A stretch of 64,000 bases of DNA from Ktedonospora formicarum (GCF_016587355.1 NZ_BNJF01000003.1:186001-250000), one strand, 5' to 3'. Counted from the stretch's first letter, positions 9,154 to 18,251 are shown. Program-made: numbers and translations. Notes: generated by a model from the sequence alone, not told the origin.

Positions 9154-10035
9154 TCAGGCCGTCTGCCCTTCCTCCGGTTTCAGGGCACTCACTGATGACC
9201 AGAGGGCACCGGGATTGACCCGCTCCGGATAGAGCGAGAGCATCTGGTCGTAAAGTTCGCGGGCCGTTGTAGTTGTTCCGACAAGTCGGTCGAAATCGCG
9301 AATATACTGCCGGGTCTCTTCGATGATCCTGGGGTCGTCATCGGCTCCCGGTCGCTTATGGCCAGCGATCACGACGTGAGGGCGGAGCGCTTCGATGGTG
9401 TCCAGAGCAGCCTGCCACTCGCGGCGCGTGTGCGCGTTGGACTCGGCAAGAAAGAGATGGACGTCGTTGTAGACGGCATCTCCTGCGACCACCAGGCCAA
9501 GAGACGGGACATGTAGGCATGTCGTGTGGTCCATATCGGTATGTCCGAGGAGCACGACGACCAACTCGTTCCCCTCCAGGTCCAGCACGTTTTCGGTCAG
9601 GGCCTCAGCCAGCACCAGCTGATCGGCCAGTTGCCCGGGAAAACGTGACTCCCAAAACGATGCGAGAAATGGCGGCGCTGCTTGCTGGCGCATGGTCTCG
9701 ACGACCTCTGGCCTCGCCACTAGGCGGGCGCGCGGAAAGCGCTGGAGAAGGGTCGTCGCGCCAAAGAAATGGTCGCCGTGGCCGTGTGTCGCGTAGATGG
9801 TGGTCAGGCGCTTGCCGTGCGCTTCGACCCACGTTCCCAGAGCGTGCGCCTGCGCGACAGTGAGCAAGGCGTCAATCAGCACGGCGTCCCTTTCCCCACA
9901 GATGAGCGTCGCCGAGGTCGGCGACCAGAGCCGCTGCTTTTCGCCTGGAGGCGGGTCGAGGTTTGCAAGAGGGAGGCTTGGCGTGACAAACACCTCCCAG
10001 TGAAGCTCACGGCCGCGCGTTTCGCTCTCAGTCAT
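9154..10035 (-). CDS. MBL-fold metallo-hydrolase (paralogue 1)
   Basis: This 293-aa protein has a clear ribosome site (GGAG) before ATG 10035. The metal motif HGHGDH (84-89) is intact, with VAGDAVYN supplying the bridging Asp and VIAGHKRPG a late His. It is a metallo-beta-lactamase-fold hydrolase with two probable zinc or iron ions. The C-terminal LYDQMLSLYPERVNPGALW is shared almost word for word with the paralogue at 10747-11625, so the pair arose by duplication. Activity is unknown (lactonase-like or glyoxalase-like are possible). It lies 272 bases after the NTF2-like gene, and that gap shows nothing I recognise. Confidence 0.85.
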   Translation of the reverse strand: MTESETRGRELHWEVFVTPSLPLANLDPPPGEKQRLWSPTSATLICGERDAVLIDALLTVAQAHALGTWVEAHGKRLTTIYATHGHGDHFFGATTLLQRFPRARLVARPEVVETMRQQAAPPFLASFWESRFPGQLADQLVLAEALTENVLDLEGNELVVVLLGHTDMDHTTCLHVPSLGLVVAGDAVYNDVHLFLAESNAHTRREWQAALDTIEALRPHVVIAGHKRPGADDDPRIIEETRQYIRDFDRLVGTTTTARELYDQMLSLYPERVNPGALWSSVSALKPEEGQTA

Positions 10036-10307
10036 CGGAGTGTCTCCTTTCAGTCATCGGATTCTCTCTGTTCCTGGATCGGCTCGCGCCACACGGCGGC
10101 TCACGGCGGGGTATGCGCAAGCGCTGCCAGGCCAGAGCAGGTTGTCTCATCCAACTACAGGTCAGCTAGGAATGCCGTTCTCAGTATCTGAGCGGAGGAG
10201 GTGCCAGAAGCCGCCTGTTGTGGCCTCAAACCGCCTCGCCCTCTTCCATGGCGGGAGCGAGGCCCACAGAAGCGCGGAGTGGAGGAGAGCAGATGGACCC
10301 TCTTCGC

Positions 10308-10750
10308 TCAGCCTGCACTGTCCTTCCAAAAGAGCCCGGCATCCTCCGCGCCAATCATGCGCTTGCCCAGTTCCGCGGAGAAGGCGAGCAACCCGTCTAA
10401 AGGACGATGTTGGATCACGACATGGTCGATCTTGCCCTCCTGGTTGGTGGCCAGGATCGTGGAGCCACGGAGAGGCTTACCGCCGAACGCCGTCGCGACC
10501 CACTCGACATAACACCGCTGGCCACTACGCGCCTGGTCGGTAAACACTAACGACTCATAGATCTCTGCTGTGGTCCACAACAACTGCCTGACTCGCTCAC
10601 GACCCACGACCGGCTCGCGCAGGGCAGATGCTTCCAGGACAACGTTCTCGGCAAATTCCTCGGCGAACGCGTTGGCATCCCTGGTAAAAAAGGCGTTTTG
10701 CCACGCGGTGAGGGCATCCGCTGGAGGGGGGCAGCGCCCGTTTTCGTCAT
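10308..10750 (-). CDS. NTF2/SnoaL-like small protein (frameshifted in this sequence)
   Basis: ATG 10750 follows AAGGAG and overlaps the stop of the preceding MBL gene (ATGA), implying translational coupling. The first codons (MTKTGAAP) run out of frame. The conserved body (ADALTAWQNAFFTRDANAF, then GRERVRQLLWTTAEIYESL) lies one frame over. Adding one base to the six-C run (plus-strand G at 10726-10731) joins them into about 147 aa. The body resembles SnoaL/NTF2 alpha+beta barrels, often isomerases or ligand-binding proteins. The break may be a sequence error. Confidence 0.7.
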
Positions 10751-11625
10751 GGTTTCGCTCCTTCTGCTGCTTTGGCAGCCTTTGCAGAAGCCCAGAGGGA
10801 ACCTGGATTGACGCGATCGGGGTAGAGGGAGAGCATCTGGTCGTAAAGTTCACGAGCCGTTGTCGTTTCATGGGCCAAACGGTTGAAATCCCGAATGTAC
10901 TGTCGAGTCGCTGCAATATGCTCAGGACCATCGGCATTCTCGGGATTCTTATGGCCCGCCACCACGGCACGGGGTTGGAGAGCCTCAAGTCTGTCAAGAG
11001 CCGCGATCCAATTGAGTCGACTCTGCTCGCTTGTCTCCGCCAGGTACGGATGAATGCCATTGTAGACCGCATCTCCCGCCACAATCAGGCCGATGGAGGG
11101 GACACACAGAGACGTGGAAGGGTCTGTGTCGGTAAACCCGTCGTCGATCACGACCAGTTGCTGCCCTTCGACTTCAAACGTCTCGCTGTCTAGAGCTTCG
11201 GGAACCACGAGAGGCTCCGGAATTTGCCCCGGAAATCGTGCCTTCCAGAAGCTGTTCAGGTACGCGGGATCAAGTTGCGTGTGCATTACCTGGACCACAG
11301 CAGGCGTGGCAACAGCTCTGGCGTTCGGAAAATGATCCTGGACGATCTTGATCCCAAAGGTATGATCACCATGCGCATGGGTCAGATAGATCGTGGTAAG
11401 GTGTTTCCCGCGCTTCTTGATCCACTCCACCAATTGTTGGTTCTGGTCAACGGTCACAAAGGTATCAACCAGAACGGCATCCTGGGAACCTGCTATCAGC
11501 GTGGCCGTATTGGCGACCCATTGCAACGATTCCGTCCCTGGTGGGATATCACGGGTGAGACTGGAACGCTTTAAAGCAAACACATCATAGGTAAGCGTTG
11601 AGCTTTGGGTTGAGAATGATGTCAT
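10747..11625 (-). CDS. MBL-fold metallo-hydrolase (paralogue 2)
   Basis: This 292-aa protein starts at ATG 11625 behind GAGGAGG. The frame stays open ten codons further, but that start has no ribosome site. The metal motif is HAHGDH (83-88), with VAGDAVYN and VVAGHKNP downstream. It is similar throughout to the 9154-10035 protein. It follows the MDR gene by about 100 bases and overlaps the NTF2-like gene by ATGA, so MDR, MBL and NTF2 probably form an operon acting on one small-molecule pathway. Confidence 0.85.
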   Translation of the reverse strand: MTSFSTQSSTLTYDVFALKRSSLTRDIPPGTESLQWVANTATLIAGSQDAVLVDTFVTVDQNQQLVEWIKKRGKHLTTIYLTHAHGDHTFGIKIVQDHFPNARAVATPAVVQVMHTQLDPAYLNSFWKARFPGQIPEPLVVPEALDSETFEVEGQQLVVIDDGFTDTDPSTSLCVPSIGLIVAGDAVYNGIHPYLAETSEQSRLNWIAALDRLEALQPRAVVAGHKNPENADGPEHIAATRQYIRDFNRLAHETTTARELYDQMLSLYPDRVNPGSLWASAKAAKAAEGAKP

Positions 11626-11721
11626 GGGTGCTTCCTCCTCTAGAGAATATGGCAACCGAGGGCATTTTCAATCAAGGAAGACGTTCCTTGATTGAAAGCC
11701 TCTTTTTGTTAGCAGAAAGAT

Positions 11722-12726
11722 CTACTGCTTCTCAGGGACGAGGAGTACCTTCCCTTGTCGGCCTACGGCTTCTGCCTGGATGACCGCCGCGCCAATCTCG
11801 TCAAGAGGGAAGGATTGGGCCGCGGAGGTCGTGAGAATCCCTTCGCGCAGCAGCGTGACAATGTCCTGCACCAATTGACGTCGTGCTGTTTCATCCAGCC
11901 GGGGCAACCAGTAGCCAAGCCAGAACACTTCCAGGATGCGCCAGCCTGCTAGAATGAACCGTGGGTCAGCCCCGACGCGGATGGGTTCTCCCGTGAGGGA
12001 CCCATAGACCAGCATCCGGCCGTCATCGCCCAGCGCCTGGTACATCTGCGTTTCGGTTTCTCCGACCACCGGGTCGATGGCATATTTCACTCCCTGTGAA
12101 CCGACGATCCTGCGCACTTGTTCGTCAATGGGCCCTTCTGTAGACACAATGACAGCATCGGCTCCCAGGTTCTCCAGTTCCGTTACCGCTTCACGGCGAC
12201 GGACGATATTCACCGTGCGGATGCCATCGCGTTGGGCTAGTCGGATAATCATGCGTCCCAGTTCGGACCCGGCTGCCGATTGGAGCAGCCATTCGCCCTT
12301 GGAGATAGCCAGGATGTGACGTAGCATGAGAATGGCTGAGGCCGGGTTGATGAAGAAGGAGGCAATTTGCTCATCCGGAAGATGGTCAGGAACCGGCAGC
12401 AGCGCATGGGCAGGCACCACGGCATACTCGGCCCAGTTGCCACCAGTCTCTCCATTGATCACCGCGACGCGTTGTCCAGGAACAGGGTGGTCTGCATGCG
12501 GACCGAGTGCATCGACGATGCCAATCCCCTCAAATCCCACAGGAGAGGGAAAATAGGGTTGCACCCCGGCATAGTGGCCTCGTACAAACAGCAGATCTGA
12601 GGGGTTGACGGGGCTTGCCAGGATACGCACACGCACCTCCCCCTTTCCGGGTTCAGGCAGGGGCAGGTCCTGAACGGTCAGCACCTGTGCCGGCTCACCA
12701 TAGTGAGTGAATTGAATTGCTTTCAT
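11722..12726 (-). CDS. MDR-family NAD(P)H oxidoreductase (paralogue of 2763-3764)
   Basis: This 334-aa protein starts at ATG 12726 after AAGGAGAAG; the longer frame to 12786 lacks a ribosome site. The domain layout matches the 2763 copy (NPSDLLFVRGHYAGVQP, AAGSELGRMIIRLAQ, VYGSLTGEPIRVGADPRF), with substitutions spread evenly. Both copies therefore look functional and not recently converted. It is the first gene of the MDR-MBL-NTF2 unit. Confidence 0.85.
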   Translation of the reverse strand: MKAIQFTHYGEPAQVLTVQDLPLPEPGKGEVRVRILASPVNPSDLLFVRGHYAGVQPYFPSPVGFEGIGIVDALGPHADHPVPGQRVAVINGETGGNWAEYAVVPAHALLPVPDHLPDEQIASFFINPASAILMLRHILAISKGEWLLQSAAGSELGRMIIRLAQRDGIRTVNIVRRREAVTELENLGADAVIVSTEGPIDEQVRRIVGSQGVKYAIDPVVGETETQMYQALGDDGRMLVYGSLTGEPIRVGADPRFILAGWRILEVFWLGYWLPRLDETARRQLVQDIVTLLREGILTTSAAQSFPLDEIGAAVIQAEAVGRQGKVLLVPEKQ

Positions 12727-13080
12727 CTGTTTCTTCTCCTTTGTACTCTCGTTCACACCAGTGATGACACCAAAGAGCCCCATCAATCCTGGGCATCATG
12801 CTGAGACTGGAGGGTGCTGGTCCATAAGGAGAAAGGCCACCGCAACCGCGACCTCTTCTTCTAGCTACCAGAGCGCAGCGTGACCAAAAGCGCGGAGATC
12901 AACCCTTGAGCGAGCTCTCAAAGCCTGACCCTTCCGCTGGCGGGCCTCCATCCAGAAGAGGCTTTGCTCCGCTCTCGAAAACGGACAGAATCAGCAGCAA
13001 AGAGGCGCTGCCTGGAGAAAGCTTTTGTTCATGCTTTCTCTTTCGCCTGAGCTTTATATAATCATCGTCATATATGTTAA

Positions 13081-13109
13081 AGGATAGGTAATGGTGGTTC
13101 GTCTGTCAA
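13081..13109 (-). promoter_or_regulatory. Candidate promoter of the MDR-MBL-NTF2 unit; gap 12727-13229
   Basis: On the minus strand TTGACA (13109-13104) and TATCCT (13086-13081) are exactly 17 bases apart. The predicted leader to ATG 12726 is about 350 bases and contains no convincing gene. An AT-rich imperfect palindrome just downstream of the -10 could bind a regulator. Confidence 0.45.
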
Positions 13110-13289
13110 GGTGAGCGCATGGTTTTGCAGGGCTTTCCATTTCTCACAAAGGGGTTAAAAAAGAAAAGTTTCCCTTACAGAATAGAAAAACCAAATCACT
13201 CTCAAGGAAAACGCTGCATGGACTAGAGCGGTACTGTCAATTTAAACGGAAAGCCTCCAAAAAGCAGGACGGTATGATACAATCGATGC

Positions 13290-14210
13290 ATGAAAAAGAA
13301 TGAAGCAGCTTTCCTCTACAAAGGTTTCCGTTTTCCCTCCGAAATTATCGGTCATGCTGTCTGGTTGTATGTTCGCTTCTCGCTCAGTTTTCGCGATGTG
13401 GAAGAGCTTTTAGCACAACGAGGAATTGTCGTGACCTATGAGACGGTCCGGCAATGGTGTCTCAAATTTGGGCAAATGTGCGCCAATGCATTGCGCCATC
13501 ATCATCCTCGCTGTGGCGACACGTGGCATCTGGACGAAGTTTTCCTTCCCATCAGGGGCAAGAAGCACTATCTGTGGTGAGCAGTAGATCAGGATGGCAA
13601 CGTGTTGGATATCCTCGTGCAGAGCCAGCGCAACACAAAGGCAGTCACACGCTTCTTCCGCAAACTGCTCAAAGGGCTAAAACAAGTTTCTTGAAGAGTG
13701 GACAAGTATCCCTTTCTGTTGACATCTGTTGCTCTTGCGTTCGTCCCTCGTTTCTGCTAGAATTGCTCCTCGTACGGTGAGTGACACCGGAAGGGACGCC
13801 TGTGGAGATCCTGTAAGACCTGGTAGATCCAGGCACGTTGTTCGTTGAAGCAGGAACCGAACGCCAGATAGGGCTTGTCCGTATGTGGGTCAGTTTCGGA
13901 TAACGGCTACTCTCTGTTCCACGCGTGATCATCACCGATACACTCAAGAGCTATGGCGCGGCCAAACGCGAGATCTTGCCAAGCGTGGAGCATTGGCAGC
14001 ACAAAGGACTGAACCATCGAGCCGAGAACTCCCACCAACCCACGAGACTGCGGGAAAAGAAGATGCGGCGCTTCACATCAGCCAAGCATGCCCAACGCTT
14101 CCTCTCTGCTGATCGCGCCCATTGCTGGGTATTTCCAGCTGCGACGCCACCGTTTGCGTGCCGAAGAAGATTGTCCCCTGTGACAGGGCCGATTCCAGCA
14201 ATGGAATGAG
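13290..14210 (+). pseudogene. IS6-family transposase, interrupted
   Basis: The N-terminus matches the intact 20988-21701 transposase (FRDVEELLAQRGIVVTYETV). An in-frame TGA at 13578-13580 replaces an Arg codon. A 229-bp element then splits the frame, and reading resumes at VPRVIITDTLKSYGAAKRE. The end has a further shift (FPAATPP in place of FQLRRHR) that is shared with the fragment at 61143-61445, so that shift is older than their separation. The element could move only with transposase supplied in trans. Confidence 0.85.
13678..13906 (+). mobile_element. 229-bp repeated element, copy 1 (TnpB-tail/omega-RNA-like)
   Basis: This segment is about 96 percent identical to 52857-53085. Removing it restores the IS6 transposase frame (KGLLSVPRVIIT). 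GGCT occurs at both junctions. The 3' half, read in two frames, gives HACGDPVRPGRSRHVV and then FVEAGTERQIGLV..WVSFG followed by a stop, close to the C-termini of IS605/IS607 TnpB proteins. It also has hairpins (CGGTG/CACCG; CCTGG/CCAGG). It is best read as an internally deleted TnpB element keeping both ends and the 3' region that encodes the guide-RNA scaffold. Assignment to TnpB is inference. Confidence 0.6.
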
Positions 14211-14318
14211 GTGACAGGGGTGAAACTGGCCGCATCATCCCAGAGGCATTCCCATCTTTCTTTGCATTTCAATGCCTCACTTCATTCTAGCACATCAATA
14301 TATGCTATCCCTGTAACG

Positions 14319-15035
14319 GTAGGTAGGGCCTCTCGGCCTTTCCCCCGTTCCAATCGGAGCGGGCGAGTTTCCCCGCACTCCGCTTTCCGTACTTGTCCCT
14401 GTGACCCATTTTGAACCCTTCCCATGCAAGACCAAAGCCCTGTCTTCCTGGTAGACCACGCTCAAGTGGCTTCCCACCGACATTTTGGTATATGTAGGTC
14501 TACTTGAGTCGGTGACTTTCCTGGCAGACCTTCGCCTTGCCCAACCCATTGCAGGTCGTCATTTGACTACTACGCTGCCTCCGCCCTCTGTCCTGCACGC
14601 TAGCATTCTCGCGTCCCTTTCAGGTCAAGCAGTTGCAGAGTTCCCCAATTCCGTTCGGATGTGTTCTCACAACCCGTAGCTGCCTCCTCTACGCCAGGTG
14701 TTTTGTGGTCTACTTTTTCACGAAAGTTCGTATCCACATCGGGATACTCCCCCACCTGTATTCGCAGCAGGTGAGACCAACACCGTCGCCTTTTGGCTGA
14801 AGTGTCTCAACCGATTTCACTTCTTTCAACTGACGACGCTTCATACAGAGGTTCCTCGCGTCAGCATAGGCCGCAGGGTGAGCCCGATCTCTCTGGTCAG
14901 TTCCAGATATCGGTACATTGTCAGCGGCCTTCACACCTCGAAGAGTGCCACTCCTCGACGCATGCCGCTTCACCCTTCCATCGTTCTCCAAATGGAGTCC
15001 TTCTAGACAACACTTCCGCCCGTTAGTGGGCGCAC
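14319..15035 (-). ncRNA. ORF-less group II intron (ribozyme only)
   Basis: On the minus strand the segment begins GTGCGCCC at 15035, the conserved GUGYG 5' end. About 650 bases later comes a domain V-like hairpin at 14386-14353: AGC, stem CGGAG/CTCCG, GAAA tetraloop, and a two-base 3' bulge. A domain VI-like GGCC-GAGA-GGCC stem follows, with an end in CCTAC near 14319. The length of 717 nt is that of a complete ribozyme without the intron-encoded reverse transcriptase, and no RT frame is present. It sits between the IS6 transposase and the IS6 right end. Splicing or mobility would need a maturase in trans. The exact 3' junction is uncertain by a few bases. Confidence 0.7.
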
Positions 15036-15247
15036 GCGAATAAGTTGACAATATCCCAGTTTGAGCGATATTTGCACATGCATGAGAGAGAACTCCTTTG
15101 GTCAGCAATGTCATTTTCTTTTCTTCTCACACAACGAGTTTCTCTCTTTTTTTACCCCTGGCTTTTGGTCAGAACCAATGAGGGTCAAATATGTCCGCAT
15201 AAGCCAGTATACTGTCTCCATAAGAACATTCTTTGGAGGAACGATCC

Positions 15248-15742
15248 ATGTCTGGAACACATGATTTCGATTTTTGGCTGCATACCTGGGATGTGGTGAA
15301 TAAACGCAGAAAGATCCGCTCGCTTTATGATCATCCTGATGACAATCACGAGGCGGAGTGGGAAGAATTCCCAGGCGTTGCCGGGATGGGGGCGAAGTAC
15401 TGTGATGATCGCGTGATGGTAGATCATTATGAAGGTCACTACCCAGACGGACGGGTGACGAAAGGTCTCAACGTTCGGACGTTCGATCCAACGACGCAGG
15501 AATGGTCGCTGGTCTGGCTCGATAATTACCAGCCAGCAGACTTTACTCCTCTGGTGGGCAAATTTCAGGATGGCGTGGGCCGCTTCGAGCAAGTCATTCA
15601 CCTGCATGGCAAGCCGGTCCATGTCCGCTACATTCTGGACAACTTTACCGAAACCTCCTTGCGTTGGCAGCAGGCTTTTTCCCTGGATGGCGGAGAGACC
15701 TGGGATACCAACTGGATTATGGAGTTCACCAAACGTCGCTAA
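15248..15742 (+). CDS. DUF1579-like small protein
   Basis: This 164-aa protein starts at ATG 15248 after TTGGAGGAA. It is rich in Trp and Tyr, with alternating strands (FDFWLHTWDV, MVDHYEGHYPDG, RTFDPTTQEWSLVWLD, SLDGGETWDTNWIMEF) typical of lipocalin-like beta-barrels of the DUF1579 type. No signal peptide or catalytic motif is evident. A strong hairpin follows, so it is probably transcribed alone. Function is unknown. Confidence 0.7.
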   Translation: MSGTHDFDFWLHTWDVVNKRRKIRSLYDHPDDNHEAEWEEFPGVAGMGAKYCDDRVMVDHYEGHYPDGRVTKGLNVRTFDPTTQEWSLVWLDNYQPADFTPLVGKFQDGVGRFEQVIHLHGKPVHVRYILDNFTETSLRWQQAFSLDGGETWDTNWIMEFTKRR

Positions 15743-15764
15743 TGCTTACCATCTAAGGGTTTGT

Positions 15765-15793
15765 GAGAGGAGCGCGCTCGTCGCGCTCCTCTC
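15765..15793 (+). terminator. Strong hairpin after the DUF1579-like gene
   Basis: GAGAGGAGCGCG and its perfect complement CGCGCTCCTCTC flank a five-base loop, 22 bases after the stop. The following AATTCG is only weakly T-rich, but the 12-bp GC-rich stem fits an intrinsic terminator. Confidence 0.6.
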
Positions 15794-15851
15794 AATTCGT
15801 GCGCTCTTACGATGCCGCTGCCAGACTTTTTGAGGAAGAAGAGAGACCTGT

Positions 15852-16739
15852 ATGACATCTATTGCTCTGGTGACCTCTAGTGACGCACCAGCATTGAGTC
15901 CTGATGACCAGTTGCTTATTGAGCCACTCCAGGCGCGCGGATTGACGCCTCTGGCGGTCGCTTGGGACGATCCCACCGCCCAGTGGGAGCAGTTTGAGAG
16001 TATTGTGTTGCGTTCGACCTGGAACTATCATCGCTGCCTGGAGTCCTTTTTCTCCTGGCTCGACCATCTGGAAACCTTGCAGGTTCCGATCTGGAATCCT
16101 GTTCCAGCACTGCGGTGGAACGTGCAGAAAACCTATTTACGTGATCTGGCACAACTTGGCATCCCAACAATTCCCACCTTTTGGATAGAACAAGGGGAAA
16201 CCGCATCTCTTGCGGCTCTCCTCAAGCAACTGCCATGGCGGGAAGCGGTTATCAAACCCATAGTAGGGGCCTGTGCTTCGGATGTCTGGAGAATTCAGGC
16301 CACGGAAATTGATCAGGCTCACGGGGCGCTCTCTGCGCTTGCCCAACAGAAAGGGCTGATGCTCCAGCCTTTTCTGCATGAGGTCCAGCGGGAGGGAGAA
16401 TATTCTTTTGTCTTTCTGGGGGGAACATTAAGCCATACCGTCTTAAAACGCCCTCAGCAGAATGATTTTCGGGTACAACCGGTGTATGGGGGAACATGCC
16501 TGCATGTCGTGCCGGCACCCGCTCTGTCTGAACAGGCTGAGGAAATCTATCAAGCGCTGCCCCGCCCGCTCCTCTATGCACGCATTGATGCGCTTGTGCA
16601 AGAAAACCGATTAGTGGTTATGGAAGTGGAACTCACCGAACCAGATCTCCTTCTGAGATTTGACTCATGTGCCCCTCTTCGGTTCGCACAGGCTTGCTCT
16701 GACCATTTTTTGGAGAGGAAGGAAACCCTGTCCCATTGA
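15852..16739 (+). CDS. ATP-grasp (RimK/glutathione-synthetase-like) ligase
   Basis: This 295-aa protein has an N-terminal alpha/beta domain (MTSIALVTSSDAPALSPDD). The ATP-grasp core includes REAVIKPIVGACASDVWRI (a lysine and flexible loop binding ATP), EYSFVFLGGTLSHTVLKRP, and the metal-binding end VVMEVELTEPDLLLRF. It resembles the DcsG/RimK-type ligases, which join a carboxylate to an amine through an acyl phosphate. No biosynthetic partners adjoin it, so the substrate is unknown. Confidence 0.75.
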   Translation: MTSIALVTSSDAPALSPDDQLLIEPLQARGLTPLAVAWDDPTAQWEQFESIVLRSTWNYHRCLESFFSWLDHLETLQVPIWNPVPALRWNVQKTYLRDLAQLGIPTIPTFWIEQGETASLAALLKQLPWREAVIKPIVGACASDVWRIQATEIDQAHGALSALAQQKGLMLQPFLHEVQREGEYSFVFLGGTLSHTVLKRPQQNDFRVQPVYGGTCLHVVPAPALSEQAEEIYQALPRPLLYARIDALVQENRLVVMEVELTEPDLLLRFDSCAPLRFAQACSDHFLERKETLSH

Positions 16740-17297
16740 GATCAAGCCATCGCGTGGAGAGGAGCTGAGCATTTTCTTCTAACCTGACTCACCGATGGGG
16801 TTCCCTGAAATTTGTAGAACTTTGCGGCAAAAAGGGGCGCGACATGCTTCATAGATACAATAGCAAGAATTGCTTCACAAAGTGGTTTAAGTTGAAAGGA
16901 AACTGTTCTCGATCTCTCGGTCGGCGAGGGCGCGCAAGGTCACATCCCCATTCCTGCTTTTTTGCCTCTTCCCTTCACGTGTCTCGGCGGAATGTCATGC
17001 ATCTGATCAATGCTCCACTTGCTTGAACAGATACTGCCAACCTATGCTTCACAGAGGATGGATGAGTTGTCGACTGTGAGAGGAGAGTGTACGTCAATTT
17101 TTTGCAATGCAGAACAATCACCAGCAAGGTGACAAATTGATGACAAAAGTACGGGAAAAGTTCACCTTTCTGCCATCTCAGGTCGCTATACTGGAACCTG
17201 TACCCTCATTCTTAGGGCACCAGACGAGAGGATAGGAAGTGTAGGAGGAGAAATAGTTCATTTTTTCAACAAAGAGAAAGCAAAGGAGAAAGAACCT
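16740..17297. other. Intergenic stretch without a recognisable gene
   Basis: I find no supportable coding sequence in these 558 bases. The last 30 bases carry the purine-rich ribosome site of the cupin gene. Confidence 0.5.
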
Positions 17298-17630
17298 ATG
17301 GCAACCATTCTTCCCAAAGAGCAGCTTCAGAATGGCTACCTGTTTCAAGGAAAGGACTATGGAGATATACCCATTTCATTTTTCTGGATGCAGCTTCCGC
17401 CTGATGGAGGACCCAAGCTGCACTACCACCCGTACGACGAGATTTTTATCGTTCTGGAGGGTCGCGCCACGTTCACGGTGGGTGAGAGTACGTTAGAGGT
17501 CGAGGCAGGAAACGCCGTGATCGGGCCAGCCAATGTGCCTCACAAGTTCAGCAATGCGGGTTCGGAGAGCTTGAGGATCATCACGATCCATCCGAGTCCA
17601 AAGACCATCGGAACGCGAGTTGAGGGCTGA
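17298..17630 (+). CDS. Single-domain cupin protein
   Basis: This 110-aa protein starts at ATG 17298 after AAGGAGAAAG. Cupin motif 1 is HYHPYDEIFIVLEG, with two His and a Glu as likely metal ligands. Motif 2 is VIGPANVPHKFSN. Such one-barrel cupins bind a metal and act as isomerases, dioxygenases or ligand sensors. It stands alone. Confidence 0.85.
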   Translation: MATILPKEQLQNGYLFQGKDYGDIPISFFWMQLPPDGGPKLHYHPYDEIFIVLEGRATFTVGESTLEVEAGNAVIGPANVPHKFSNAGSESLRIITIHPSPKTIGTRVEG

Positions 17631-17649
17631 GACGAGGAGGGCATCATGA

Positions 17650-18115
17650 ACCTGTGAAGCATATTTGGCTCATGCGCTCTTTCCGAAACGGTGCGTAACG
17701 TGAAGCGGTAATTGCGGCGGTGGGGGCAAGGGAGGGGCCTGCGAGAGGAGGGGTAGATTGACGTGCGGAGGGTGCGTGGGCATGGGCCGTATGTATCGTA
17801 TCGGTGGCGCTCTCCAGGGTCGAGGGAGGTGCAGCGTGCATTGATATGGGCGCTCTGAGAGCCTCTTGTGTGAGTTGGCGCTTGACGCGGGTCTGGAGCC
17901 GTCGCGTTGATGCGTGTGAGACCGGTGTGGTGGTGGGAACATGTTTTGAAAATGCTGTGAGCCTGGTGCGTAAGAGGCTGGGCAGCGCGTGAGCTGCGGC
18001 GGCTTTGCCAGGCGTGTGTGTGTCACTGGCAAGAGCTGGGGCGACCTGGAGAAGATCCGCTTCAAGATGCACGCGCTGGCGTGCTCGTCTTCTACCATGT
18101 GTCAGGCTGAGAGGC
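17650..18115 (-). repeat. Decayed repeat-family fragment (3' part), copy A3
   Basis: The minus strand resembles the tail of the repeat at 43950-44600. Shared tracts translate as DADLPKVAPAP.. and ALLLRTWLTAFH..; here they read EADLLQVAPALASDTH and SLLRTRLTAF. Composition is Pro, Thr and His biased and no complete gene is evident. The family is unrecognised. Confidence 0.45.
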
Positions 18116-18251
18116 TGTAAAGAAGTAGTTCGCAGTAGACCTATCTGGTAAGCTAGCGGATACGAGAACCAGAAAAGCTTCTCAAACAGAGCTTTGTGAG
18201 AGCGAGTGATACATTCTTGAACCCTTGCTTCTCGTTTCGATGTGCAGAAAA

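Larger units (their letters stand above)
13230..15055 (+). mobile_element. IS6-family element enlarged by two nested insertions
   Basis: The left end GGTACTGTCAATTTA (13230-13244) and the right end at 15041-15055 (reverse complement GATATTGTCAACTTA) match each other and the ends of the intact IS6 copy at 20939-21785. The intact copy is 847 bp and this one 1826 bp. The excess is accounted for by the 229-bp element at 13678-13906 and the group II intron at 14319-15035. I see no target-site duplication. Confidence 0.7.

Noticed and set aside
9519..9863. 114-residue plus-strand frame within the MBL gene
   Set aside because: It lies entirely opposite a well-supported metallo-hydrolase, and its Arg/Pro-rich translation is typical of antisense of GC-rich coding DNA.
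13678..13906. Clustered differences between the two 229-bp copies as programmable loops of an IS110 bridge RNA
   Set aside because: The differences are few, partly synonymous-like within a TnpB-tail reading, and the element has no IS110 end. A TnpB-derived origin fits better.
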